Positions 1 to 10,739 of a stretch of DNA of 64,000 nt are shown here, piece after piece (positions within the stretch are counted from its first letter, which is position 1; each line of letters starts with the position of its first letter). This stretch comes from Triglochin maritima (taxonomy: Eukaryota > Streptophyta > Magnoliopsida > Alismatales > Juncaginaceae). The notes beneath the pieces were generated by a model. It saw only the letters and a list, made by a program, of their open reading frames with translations, was not told the DNA's origin and searched no databases. A program made the translations under genes and the position numbers. Where the stretch lies: NCBI GenBank assembly GCA_963682175.1, contig OY821787.1, forward strand, positions 25,956,501 to 26,020,500, written 5' to 3'.

Positions 1-112
1 CTTGTATTACAATATTATCCAGCTACATTTTCAGTTTTCTACTTATTTCCTTCCAATATTTCATTGGGAAAGCGCACAATGAGTTACTACTGAAAGTTGC
101 TTTGTCTGTCAG

Positions 113-331
113 GACACAGGTTACTTAATTACTCCTGGTGACAGATCCTACGACTTACTTGGATTGATGAAACAACTAAGTGAGAATAGGGCAGTTGCAC
201 TGGCGGAAGCTAATGAAGTATTAAGTGTAGGAAATCCTGGGAAATGCTCAAAAAATTGGTGCTCAAATGTTGTCAATGAGTTACATCATGAACAACAAGA
301 GAACTGCGATCCTCTTCTACCAAACATCATG
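113..331 (+). CDS. Penultimate coding exon of an unidentified host gene (partial)
   Basis: An open stretch of 73 codons follows a good acceptor (pyrimidine run ending CTGTCAG at 112) and ends in ATG directly before a GT donor at 332. It begins DTGYLITPGDRSYDLL, continues through an alanine-rich helix-like stretch (LSENRAVALAEANEVL) and ends DPLLPNIM. The frame joins without a shift to the exon at 1307, so the two probably belong to one transcript. I do not recognise the family and see no catalytic motif. Upstream exons lie outside the window. The call rests on splice signals, frame continuity and the poly(A) signal downstream. This is the only stretch in the window that looks like ordinary host coding sequence. 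Confidence 0.55.
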
Positions 332-1306
332 GTAGTCATTCTTTTATTTGTTGCTTGATTTAAATGTTCAGTTACCTTCTCCTAACTCTTTTCATACTCT
401 GGCCAATCACATTTTGATTAAAAGATTTTTAACTTCCGTTGGAATTGTAAGAGTAACTGCTAGCAAACGTCACATTTAACCATCCACTGGATTGGATCTA
501 GATCTTATTGAGACAATCTAGATCTTATTAAGACAAAAGAAGAAAATACTTTGATGTAGATGGCAGCACTAAAGAGGCAGAGTTGTGCTGTAAAACGTAG
601 CTTCAGATTGCAAAAGATCCTCAAGAAATATTCAGATATCCCTTCCCAACTTACCTAGTAGTATGACCTGTCTTTATTGTAGTTGCAATTGTTCTATTAT
701 TATTATGTTTGGAAAGGGGTTGATCTTTTTAACTGTGAAGTTGACTATTACAAAATGTTATTTGAGTATGAATTTGCACTAAGCTCGGAGCCCCTGTAGG
801 GAACTACTGCAGTTCCTCAACTGACCTGTGTTGAGTTTCGTCTTCTACCTTGGATCTCCATAAGTATATTTCTTGCGAAATGAATTGTTTCATTAAATAA
901 AAGAAAGATATTATTATTCTTGAGTGGATTTTTTCATCATCACATTTTACTCAAACACTAGCACACTACTTGTAGCTCCTTTCATTCTATTTAAATTGTC
1001 AATGTTTTGAGAGAGTGCACCAAATGCTACTAGTTAATCATATTGTTTTAGCTACATTTATCATTTATGAGTAACACAACTTCCAAGCTCTCCCCCAGTG
1101 TTTCAATGACTTGGCAGTTTAAATAGTAATAACATGTTTGAAGCACACTAATTAATGATCTGATTTACCAAAAAAATATTATTCATTTTATAAAAAATCA
1201 TTTTTTTATGTGGACCAACCAATTTAGGATCCCGATTCTAGACATTTCTTTTATGATTCCACAGCTTGCTTACTAATGTTTCTATTTTTTAATGATTGTT
1301 TTGTAG
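332..1306 (+). other. Intron of the host gene
   Basis: An AT-rich 975-bp stretch lies between donor GTAGTC (332) and acceptor TTTTGTAG (ending 1306). It holds no open frame of note. An AATAAA-type motif follows GTTTCATTAAATAAAAG near 890, so a shorter transcript ending inside the intron is possible. Inferred from flanking frames and signals only. Confidence 0.5.
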
Positions 1307-1438
1307 ACCGAGAGACGTGTCCTGGATTTCAGTGGATGTGGGGGAACGCCTACAAAAGAGTCAGAAAATAAGGAAGCGGATAGAGTGGAGAATGGCGTTA
1401 GCTATTCAAGTCCTCGTCTCTTGAAAAGTTTTCGCTGA
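1307..1438 (+). CDS. Terminal coding exon of the host gene
   Basis: This exon holds 43 codons and TGA, read in the same phase as the exon ending at 331. The peptide begins TERRVLDFSGCGGTPTKES, followed by an acidic and basic stretch, and ends SSPRLLKSFR. The S/T-P and K/R-rich tail resembles a disordered, possibly phosphorylated C-terminus, for example of a nuclear or cell-cycle protein, but the protein is not identified. The acceptor is TTGTTTTGTAG. The following sequence has many stops and looks like 3' UTR. Confidence 0.55.
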   Translation, partial: TERRVLDFSGCGGTPTKESENKEADRVENGVSYSSPRLLKSFR

Positions 1439-2010
1439 TTGACTCATTTTTTCATTCTTCTGGAGTGTTTGCCCTTGAAGAGCTCTGGAAGCTTTTTAGG
1501 CTGCCTAAGGGTATCAGGTAGTCAAGAAAGGTAGATAATCAGCCTTCAAAAAATGACCACTGCCACAAGCCTAAGGAAACATAGTATTCCTTATTTCCTT
1601 CATCTCATACTGCAAAAGCTACACTCTTTCATCCCTTCGGAGAAGAGCATCTGTATTTCGTTCAAATACTGAATAATAACTAATTGTGCACTTATTGGTA
1701 TATGTGACATTCTTTCTAAGAGCCCTGGAGAGTTCTGTTTCTTGAAATCTTTCAGATTGCGGCAACTGCTAATGTGATTCTATGTAACAGCTTGCCCTCC
1801 TGGTTCTTGACACAGACAAACCATATTGATTAAAATTGATTGTTTACAAACATCTCAGTATTTGTATTTTTGTTTAAAATTTTCATTCGATATGATCATT
1901 GCAAATACGGATGCTTCAACATGTAAGAAGAGTTTTGGGTCCTTTTGCTGGCCCTCATGGTGTACCTCATTTTTATGAATAATAAAGCTTGTGAATTATG
2001 AAAGTATGTT
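1439..2010 (+). other. 3' untranslated region with poly(A) signal
   Basis: T-rich non-coding sequence follows the stop at 1436-1438. A canonical AATAAA lies at 1981-1986, preceded by T-rich and TGTA-containing sequence (for example ATGGTGTACC), as in plant 3' ends. Cleavage would be expected roughly 15-30 nt later. The stretch 2011-2349 holds nothing I recognise. Confidence 0.45.
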
Positions 2011-2349
2011 TCTTCTTCTCTTGTTATGGTTGACCTTCTCGAGTAACGTAGAACATTTGTTCTGCATTTTGACTTCCGCTTTAAGCAAGATTCTGATGTG
2101 CTGAAGCTACACCTCCCGAGTTATTATTGGACGCTGCATGTTTAGGTTCTGCACAGCTAATTGGAAAACAAGGATAAAGGTACTCTTCTCTTCAAGATAA
2201 AACTTCCCATTTGGCACGATGCACCATCTTACGAATGAAAATCAACAAAATAACCTAATTACGAAGGATGTCTTGCTGTTACGGATAAAATAGCAGTCAA
2301 ATCAACAAAATAACTGTTAAGTCACTAACACTTACTTAGGCTAATCCCG

Positions 2350-4165
2350 GGTTTAGTGGGGGATTAGCATGGGGGAAGAGGTGACGTGCACAGTGTTGTG
2401 CGTGGGGAAGGGAAGAGTGGTGATGGGTTGGGGTGTAGGTTGCTGTAGTTGTGGAGAGGTTACTGTTCATTTTGGGTTCTTAAACCAAGCATGTTTTCCT
2501 TCTCCATTTCTTGATCCTCCACTCTCTCTCACCATTTTCTTCTTCTCTTCCGGCGACCAGAGGGAGTTGCAGCGAGTGGTGTCGATCTTGAAGCAGCGGA
2601 GGCGCGAGATCGGAAGTTGCGGTCGGCGGGCGACGTTGAGCGAACTCGGGCGTGCTCCGTCTTCGTCTTGAGGTATGCCGGCCTTCTAGTAGGGTTTTGT
2701 TGTTCCCTACGTTGGTGGGAAGTTGTGGTCGGTCGTGGGAGGTCGGAGACCTCGCCGGCGACGAGAAACGGCGTAAAATCCTCGGCTGGTGCGGGGTTGC
2801 TGTCGACCAACGGTCGACCGGTGCCTTCGGGCGATCGACCGATTTAGTGTTTTTCCATACTTTAACCAACATCGGTCGAACGATGCCATTGTGGCGGTCG
2901 ACCGGTTGGTTATGTGCTAGTGAGTTGGAGGCTTACTGTCGGATTTGGGTCGACCGCTCCGTGTGTTTGGGTCGACCAGAACTTAAGTGTACTTGATGTT
3001 TATGCATGTTGTTCGACCGATTTATGTATATTGTTCGACCGTTATATGACGTAGACTATTAGGATGACCCTGGTAATTTTCGGTCGGCCGAGACCCTTGA
3101 GTCGGTCGACCGAATAGACTTGTTGATTTTGACCTCGTGTTCGGTCGACCGGTTTTAGACTGCTGTTCGACCGTTTGGACTTGAGTGACGCGTAGAATAG
3201 TTCGACCGTTGTAGACTTTCAGTCGACCGAACCTATTGGGAACGATCGATCGGTTAGGCTTTTTCGGTCGACAGTTTGTGTGCAGAACTGAATTCCTGGT
3301 CTTGTGTTGTGTCAACTCTATCCACGGAAACCCGTGTCCTTGCTTAGAGAGTGAGCCGGGAGGTGACGGCGGGTACGTGCTCGTGCCGCCCAGGGACCAC
3401 CGTGTGGAAGAGTGTGGACACTTAGGTCGCGCCACCTCCGTGATGGACCGTGGTGTGACGTGTTGTTGCCTTACTTTCTGTTGAGTAGCAGACTTGAGGG
3501 ATCACAGATCCCAATGCGTGTTGATGCTTGGCTCGTGGAGCATGATGACCCTGCAGACTACGGTCTGGACCCGTCCGATGTTGTGCCAGACGTATGCTGT
3601 ATCGTCGAGGTTGTGCCGGCGATGCCGTTGAGGTTTTTGCCGGCGATGATGGGGCCGACGATGTTCCGGCTTGTGGTTGTGTCATCCGATGTTGTGCCAG
3701 ACGTATGTTGTACCACCGATGTTGTTCCGGTGATGATCCCCGATTGGGCACCTATCTTTGGATGTTGAACGACCGGGCTACGACTCTGTCGATGGTGGTG
3801 TAGACCACGTGGTTCCTTGCGCGGAAGTGCGGACGCTCCTCACCAATCCCTTTGGCTCGAGTAGTCGCGTGTAGGGGGTGCATCGCGTACTGTCCGTAAG
3901 ACCGTATGTGCATACGGTAGGTTTCCGAAGGAGACCCGTTGTTTGTTGTTGGACTGATGTCCTTGTGGACCCTGTTGAGAGTCGTTGTTGTTGTTGGACT
4001 GAGGTCCCGTTTACCCTTGGAGGGATTTGATGCATTACCGAAGTGATATGACATGCTACTAGTATGATAGGTTCATTTACCATACTATTGCATGCATATA
4101 GGTGAGCTTGGCATACAGGGTTTCCTAATGGGAAACTCAGGCATCGTTGTTTGATTCATGTTTCA
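2350..4165. other. GC-rich LTR-like region with GGTCGACC motifs
   Basis: This region is clearly more GC-rich than its neighbours. It carries dense GGTCGACCG-type motifs (2803-3272), then a duplicated segment (CCGATGTTGTGCCAGACGTATG near 3577 and 3688) and a repeated TGTTGTTGGACTG near 3940 and 3990. Open frames occur on both strands but none resembles a protein, and they follow the GC content. The same GGTCGACC clusters occur in recognised LTRs elsewhere in the window, so this may be an LTR or LTR fragment. I cannot place TG/CA ends or a target duplication. The right limit is where Copia-1 begins. Confidence 0.35.
2803..3272. repeat. Cluster of GGTCGACC-type palindromic motifs
   Basis: About a dozen copies of GGTCGACC or one-base variants (TTCGACCG, GATCGACC) are irregularly spaced, usually 20-50 bp apart. 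The core is an 8-bp palindrome containing a SalI site (GTCGAC). The sequence between motifs is not repeated, so this is not a simple tandem repeat. Confidence 0.7.
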
Positions 4166-4657
4166 GGACCGCAGTAGGTTCTCGTTTGCTCAAGCAAAGG
4201 AATATGATTGCCCATAAGCAATATGCCATCGACATATAAGATTAGGAATACTACATGGCTCCCACTGACCTTCTTGTATATACAAGGTTCTTCCTTACTT
4301 GGAATGAAGTGAATTTTCTTCACTTCCTCGTCAAAGCGTTTGTTCCAACTCCTTGATGCTTGCTTCAATCCATAGATGGATCTTTGAAGCTTGCATACTT
4401 TCTCGCTATTCTTTGGATCTTCAAAACCTCGAGGCTGTACCATGTACACATCCTCTTCCAAGTTCCCATTAAGGAACGCCGTTTTGACATCCATTTGCCA
4501 TATTTCATAATCATGAAATGCGGCAATAACGAGCATGATCTGAATAGACTTGAACATGACAACCGGTGAAAAAGTTTCATCATAGTCAATTCCTTGAACT
4601 TGAGTGAAACCCTTCACTACAAGCCTCACTTTGTAGGTTGTCAAGTTCCCATCCATG
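4166..4657 (-). pseudogene. Copia-1 reverse transcriptase fragment (RVT_2)
   Basis: The minus strand gives the copia RT palm: YKVRLVVKGFTQ, DYDETFSPV, WQMDVKTAFLNGNLEEDVYM, SIYGLKQASRSWNKRFDE and LILYVDGILL. The YVDD catalytic box reads YVDG (codons at 4225-4236), so the second metal-binding aspartate is lost; Copia-2 keeps YVDD. The reading frame continues from the exon-like end at 6207, interrupted by the LTR insertion after a KWVFKRKMD-type segment. The fragment ends a few codons past the catalytic box, where foreign sequence begins. Confidence 0.9.
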
Positions 4658-4662
4658 TCCAT

Positions 4663-6201
4663 TGATTGATCGTTTTATATTTACCGCAAGTGCACGGCCG
4701 CGTTGAAGCGGTGGCAAATACGGGTCGTCCACTGGGAGGTGTGTCGACGATTGGTTTGTTCGAAGGCGAGAGGTAAAAAGAAGGAGAGAAAGGTTGGTTA
4801 CACTAAACTACACTAAGATGCAAAAAGGAAATGGAAGAAAAGCAAGAAAACTAAACCCCAAAGGGGGTAGAGAAATAATGTGAACATAAAGAAGTGTGTG
4901 TGTGTTCATTAAGCTCATCACAACATGTAGTGCATGAAATCATAAAACTACATCCAACTTTGCCTCTACATGAATTAAGATAAGACTACATCATTAAAAC
5001 ATACAAGACAATAATTGGAATGAAGCTACATGAACTCAAGTATAAAGACTATACCCTACTATGCCTCTACATGAATTAAGATTTCACTACATCATTAAAA
5101 CATACAAGACATTAGCTAAGGTAAAGGCAACAAGAGCACATACGCTACAAATTGTGTTTCCAATATTAACTTCATCCATATCCTAACCTTATCATTCCCC
5201 ATAAAATAGGTCCACTAATCAAAGCATAAGCTAAGCTTCATTCAAGAGCATTAGCATATCAAAGATAAGAGTGAAAACCCATTAGATGGTTATGGAAATC
5301 ATATAAAGCTCAAGGGATAAAGATAACACACACTTAATACACTACATGATTATATCACATATTTCTCCACCCCCAAATGGGGATGGAACTACTCACTACT
5401 CATTACACTACTGATTAGACTAAGTAAAGAAAACATTTAACTAAGATACTAAAATTACTAAACAAGAGATTAAACAAAGTAAAGCAACCCACACAAAACA
5501 AGCAACATAACAAAACAAGATTAAAAGAAACAAATAAACTTTTATTAACAATGACTCACATTGAAGGTAGCACTCTTCTCCACCTTGAGTTATTGCTTCA
5601 AGGCTCACTCCTTAGTAGAGAGAATGCCACCAAACAATGGGTAATTACAATGGAAGGTGAAGAGTTCTATTTATAAGCATGAGAAAAGCTAATCGGGGAC
5701 AATCCCCCGATGTGGGACTAAACTAATACCAAAAATAGCCTAAACACACATTAATACAAGTCCAGGAGAAAACTTAGTGGATCTGGGCTTAACCAGACCG
5801 CCAATTGGCGGTTCCAGACCGCCAATTGGCGGCCTATAAGCTTCAGATCCCATTGGATCTTCTGGTGGGCTTTCCTTGGCGTGTTTCTGTGTCTTGGATG
5901 CATCTAACTTGTTTAGTGGAGCTCCGACCCGAATCGAATTGACAAATACTCCCCATGATGGTGTGGAGTTTCCTGTTTTGCTCTTAGGTCCTTCTGTCTT
6001 ACGATCAGGTCCTTCTCCCTTGCATCTTGGTCCCCAGGTCTCACAATTAAGTTCTTTTTCCTGCTTTTGGGTCCTTTCATGGCTCTTCTCTTCAAACCTC
6101 TTTATTTCTGAAAACTAAACATAAAACTCGTCACGTAGCATTGCTTAGGTGTAAGATAATGGATATAAGATACAAATATAAGCATGAAATGATGTCAATC
6201 A
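4663..6201 (-). mobile_element. Solo LTR of a Gypsy element (Gypsy-B/D family)
   Basis: This 1539-bp unit begins TGATTGA and ends TCAATCA, and is flanked on both sides by TCCAT (4658-4662 and 6202-6206), a 5-bp target duplication. It interrupts Copia-1 RT exactly within the codons for KMD/MDG; removing it and one TCCAT restores the frame. No PBS, PPT or internal region follows, so it is a solo LTR left by LTR-LTR recombination. Minus orientation follows from the TATA-like TATAAATAGA (complement of 5666-5675), the U5 box near 4682-4726 and homology to the Gypsy-B and -D LTRs. It carries two copies of the palindrome GACCGCCAATTGGCGG (5796 and 5817). Confidence 0.9.
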
Positions 6202-6206
6202 TCCAT

Positions 6207-8501
6207 CTTCCTCTTGAAAACCCATTTATTTTGAATGACCTTTTTCCCTTGAGGAAAGTCAACCAAGTTCCACACTTGATTATCATACATGGATTATATT
6301 TCGGATTCCATGGCCTTAAGCCATAGTTTGGAGTCTTCCCTTTCCATTGCTTCTTGGAAGGTCAAGGGATCATTGGTATCTAGTACCATGATTTCATGAA
6401 GTCCCAGATACAAGTCAGGTTTCTTCCTTTCCCTTGTTGACCTTCTTAGTTCTTTTGGTTCTTCTCGTGTCTCTCGAACTTCTTCCACAATTTCTTGTGG
6501 AGTGGGTTCACGTTCAACTCTTGAACGTACACTTGGTGGGGAAGATTGAGTTTCTCTCACAATTTCTTGCGAGGGTCTCTCACTCATGCTCCCACTAACC
6601 AAAGGAATCTCGGTTGGGCCTTCATGATCTTGAATGTCATCATTCATGTCATGATCTTGTAGAGTATCTTGAGTTTCCTCAAGCACAACTCTACTCCCAC
6701 TACTTTTTACTCTTTCCAGAAATTCTTTTTCTAGAAATGTGGCATCCCTCTCTACAATCACTCGATTGGAGGTGATATGCCAAAAGTAGTATCCTCTTGT
6801 CTCACGAGGATAACCTATAAAGAAGCACTTATCCGCTTTTGGTTGAAGTTTGATCGACATCAATTTCTTGACGTAAGCCTCACAACCCCAAATCTTGAGA
6901 AAATTGAGCTTAGGTGTTTTACCACTCCATAGCTCATAAGGAGTTTTCTCCACGGATTTGGATGGAACATTATTTAGTGTGTAAGCCGCAGTTTGTAGTG
7001 CATAACTCCAAAAGTAAATAGGTAATTCCGCATGACTCATCATTGACCGAACCATGTCGAGCAATGTCCTATTCCTCCTTTCGGATACCCCATTCCATTG
7101 AGGTGTACCGGGAGGGGTGAGTTGAGGTACAATACCAAACTCCTTTAGGTATGAGTTAAATTCGGCACTTAAGTACTCACCTCCACGATCCATTCGTAGA
7201 GACTTGATTTTCTTGTCGAGTTGGTTCTCTACTTCATTCTTGAATTCTTTGAACTTGTCAAAGGACTCACTTTTGTTTCTCATTAGATAAACATAGCCAT
7301 AACGACTATAATCATCCGTGAACGTAATGAAGTACTTGAAACCGTCTCGTGCACTAGTACTCATTGAACCACATACATCGGAATGTATCAAATCCAACAA
7401 GCCACTCGCCCTTGGACCTTTCTTCTTGAAAGACTTTTTGGTCATTTTTCCCATTATAAATGGTTGGCACGTCTCCAATGATTTAAAATCAAGTAGACCA
7501 AGAAGGTTAGCTTCTTGCAATTTCTTGATGCGTTTTTCATTTATGTGACCAAGATGATAGTGCCACAAGAGAGTATCATTCCCGTGAGTGGTCTTAAGTC
7601 TTTTGTTATTGATATTAAAGATTTGTTTATTATTCAATTCAAGCAAATAGTGACCATTCCTTATGAATGCATTTGCATAGAAAACACCATTCTTCGATAT
7701 AGACAAACAAGAATTTGAAACATTTATATTAAAATTATCCATATCTAAACATGATACAGAAATAATGTTCTTGCTAATCGAAGGCACATAATAAACATTC
7801 TTTAGACATAAATTTAAACCACTACATAATTGAAGCACCACAGAACCTTGTGCAACCGCAGAAACGTTCGCACCATTTCCGACCTTCAATTCTACCTCGT
7901 TCCTCACGGGTTCCTTCCTATCCATGAGTAGCTGCACATTAGAAACTATGTGAGCACAAGATCCGGTATCAATTACCCAATCCTGGACAGAGGTGGCTAA
8001 ATTTATTTCAATAACAAATATACCTTTGGCCTTTTTGGGGCGCCGATGTTCAATCACTCTGTTGTCAAGGTCTTCCTTGTACTTGGGGCAATTTGGCCGG
8101 ATGTGTCCCTTTTCACCGTAGTGAAAGCACTCCGTATTGGGAGTTGGAGATTTCTGAGATTTCCCCCTCGAGGCACTCTTATGAGCACCTCCTACTCCCT
8201 TGCTCTTGATTGAACCACTTTTGGTAGATTTTCCCTTTCCTTTACCAATCTTTTGGCTCCTCCCATGGACGGCAAGGACTTGCTTGTCCCTACCCTTGCC
8301 CATGTCAACTTCAGCAGTTTTGAGAGCGTTGTGCAGCTCCTCAAGACTCACCCCTATTTCACGCACGTGGTAGTGCATCACAAAGTCCTTAAAAGACGGG
8401 GCTAGAGAGTCAAGACTCATATCTTCAGCAATGTCCTCGGGCATTGGTGAAGAGAGCTTTGCCAACTTCTCAAGGTACCCTTGCATCGTGAGAAAATGCA
8501 T
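6207..8501 (-). pseudogene. Copia-1 gag C-terminus, protease and integrase
   Basis: A single open frame encodes, in order: the gag C-terminal part; a zinc knuckle CFHYGEKGHIRPNC, whose second cysteine is replaced by Y (Copia-2 has CFHC); the retropepsin site VIDTGSCAHIV; the integrase zinc-binding region (LWHYHLGHIN, with the final C-x2-C damaged to ETCQPF); and the DDE core with IHSDVCG, RMDRGGEYL and NGVSERRNRTLLD, so all three acidic residues remain. The linker into RT (LTFQEAMEREDSKLWLKAMESEI) follows. The protein is 735 residues from the first downstream Met; the true start is upstream at 8897, beyond two stops. Length and order fit a plant copia polyprotein. Confidence 0.9.
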
Positions 8502-8897
8502 GGATACCTATGTTCCCTTCGCCATATGGCACCTAGTGAGTGCGATGATGGTCTTATAGCGCTCCTTTCAGGCACTATCCATGAACATCTTAGATAAAGC
8601 CTCCATGGTCTTCTTGGGTTTCGAAGCCAAGTATTTCGCTTGAAGCGAGTCACCTATGCATGCTAGCATAAGACTGTGAACTTGGTTCTCTTGGTCTTCC
8701 CACTTGGCTTTTACCTCTTTCTCTTCATCGGTTAGTCTCTCATTCCATTTTGGGATTGAACCTTCCAAAATGTGAGATAGTTTCTCAAACTTTAACACGA
8801 TGTTGAGTTTGAGTTGCCAACTAATGAAGTTTGAGCCAGCATTTGCTAAAGGGTGTTTTTCTATCATGGATCGTACGATAGGTTGGATGTTCGACAT
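8502..8897 (-). pseudogene. Copia-1 gag N-terminus
   Basis: The gag ATG is at 8895-8897 (protein begins MSNIQPIVRSMIEKHPL), chosen because Copia-2 starts identically at 29085. The frame has stops where Copia-2 reads R and S: MFMDSA-stop near 8566 and KGT-stop near 8511. Both fit single C-to-T-type changes. The domain is the copia gag (UBN2/DUF4219-like) that forms the particle shell. Confidence 0.85.
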
Positions 8898-9344
8898 TTT
8901 TCTACAAAATAAATCATACAGGAATTTAATGCCAATTTTATGTTTTAAAACACATACATATATATCGAATATAAATGTAAATACTGCAAATAAAATTTTG
9001 CCCATAAATGCAGCAATCCAAGATCCCATCAATTGCAATATAGACTAGCTAAGGGCTATCAAATACATCTCAATATCAAGGTAAGAAAAACTCTTTCTAA
9101 TCACAACCTTTTTTTGAATTTTAGCAACATTAGAATCTTCAAACTTTTGTGATTCTTGTCGTTTTAATTATGAGGGAATATGACTTATCCTCGTAAGAAA
9201 AACTTTTTCCCAAAACCGAGCGAGGGCTCTAGGTAATGTTAAGAAAACTTATTTTCATTTGATACGAGATACGTTTATCCATTGTATTCCTAACTAAACA
9301 TACTGCTGTGAAAAAGAATTGATGGGATCTCTTGGTCTAGCACC

Positions 9345-10294
9345 ACAAAACTCAAGGTGGAGAAGAATGCTACCTTCAATGTGAGTCATTTGTTAATAAA
9401 ATAATTCTTCTAGTTTCTTTAAATCTTGTCTTTTAATTTGTGCATGTTTCTTTAGTCTTTCCTTTCCTTTTATGTTTCTTTAATGCTTCTTGCCTTCTTA
9501 GTTAACTTTCATTTCAGTATTATGCTTTCTTTTGCTAATATAGTTAGTGTAATGAGTAGTGAGTAATTCCATCCCCATTTGGGGGGTGGAGAAATATGTG
9601 ATATAATCATGTAGTGTATTAAGTGTGTGTTATCTTTATCCCTTGAGCTTTATATGATTTCCATAACCATCTAATGGGTTTTCACTCTTATCTTTGATAT
9701 GCTAATGCTCTTGAATGAAGCTTAGCTTATGCTTTGATTAGTGGACCTATTTTATGGGGAATGATAAGGTTAGGATATGGATGAAGTTAATATTGGAAAC
9801 ACAATTTGTAGGGTATGTGCTCTTGTTGCCTTTACCTTAGCTAATGTCTTGTATGTTTTAACGATGTAGTGAAATCTTAATTCATGTGGAGGCATAGTAG
9901 GGTATAGTCTTTATACTTGAGTTCATGTAGCTTCATTCCAATTATTGTCTTGTATGTTTTAATGATGTAGTCTTATCTTAATTCATGTGGAGGCAAAGTT
10001 GGATGTAGTTTTATGATTTCATGCACTACATGTTGTGAGGAGCTTAATGAACACACACACACTTCTTTATGTTCACATTATTTCTCTACCCCCTATGGGG
10101 CTTAGTTTTATTGCTTATCTTCATTTCCTCTTTGCATCTTAGTGTAGTTTAGTGTAACCAACCTTTCTTCCCTTTCTTTACCTGTCGCCTTCGCACAAAC
10201 CAAGTGTCGACACACCTCCCAGTGGACGACCCGTATTTGCCACCGCTTCAACGCGGCCGTGCACTTGCGGTTAAATATAAAACGAGATCAATCA
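9345..10294 (+). mobile_element. Truncated Gypsy LTR, inverted copy of the solo LTR at 4663
   Basis: The sequence is the near-identical reverse complement of 4663-5612, ending AGATCAATCA at 10294. The U5 box (GACCCGTATTTGCCACCGC) lies at 10228-10272. It lacks the 5' part of the LTR (the equivalent of 5613-6201). No tRNA-Asp primer site follows it, so it is not a 5' LTR of an intact element; it is a truncated 3' or solo LTR. With the copy at 4663 it forms two inverted arms of about 950 bp around Copia-1. Confidence 0.85.
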
Positions 10295-10739
10295 ATATGT
10301 CATAACTAAAATCAAAGAATTCCTAATTGTCATATTTAATATAAAAAGGACAAAATTACTTACTTGAATTGCACTTGGATGATTTATACACACAACTTTT
10401 CCATCCTCAAAAATTCCATGACATCGGCAATTATGACAAACAACATAGATCTGTTGGCATCGTCGGTTATTTTTTCTACAATCTCTCTATTCAACACACT
10501 TTTAACAAAAGAATCCTCTTCCTTATGTCGTATGAAATTGTATAACATTTGACAATTCGGAGGAAATTGTCTCTCGTCAAATACAATTTCAATTTCAGAT
10601 TTCTTGGATGTTGAACCTCCAACCTTTTGAAATTAAAAAAACTATATTATTAGAATTTCTTTACATGATTACTATATAAACCATTTAGGCAATTATTAAA
10701 TTTAAAGTTGTTACCTTTGTATTTATTTTCATTAATGAA

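Larger units (their letters stand above)
4166..9310 (-). mobile_element. Copia-1, Ty1/copia retrotransposon truncated at both ends
   Basis: The minus strand reads 5' leader (about 9310-8898), gag, protease, integrase and reverse transcriptase in copia order. The leader matches that of Copia-2 (29090-29490) and stops abruptly near 9305, where Copia-2 continues towards its LTR. At the other end the reverse transcriptase breaks off near 4166, so RNase H and the 3' LTR are missing. A Gypsy solo LTR (4663-6201) splits the RT. Two early stops and several lost key residues make it inactive. Confidence 0.88.

Noticed and set aside
2369..3803. Several overlapping open frames on both strands (60-137 codons)
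   Set aside because: They occur in all frames of a GC-rich stretch with few stop codons; none has a recognisable domain.
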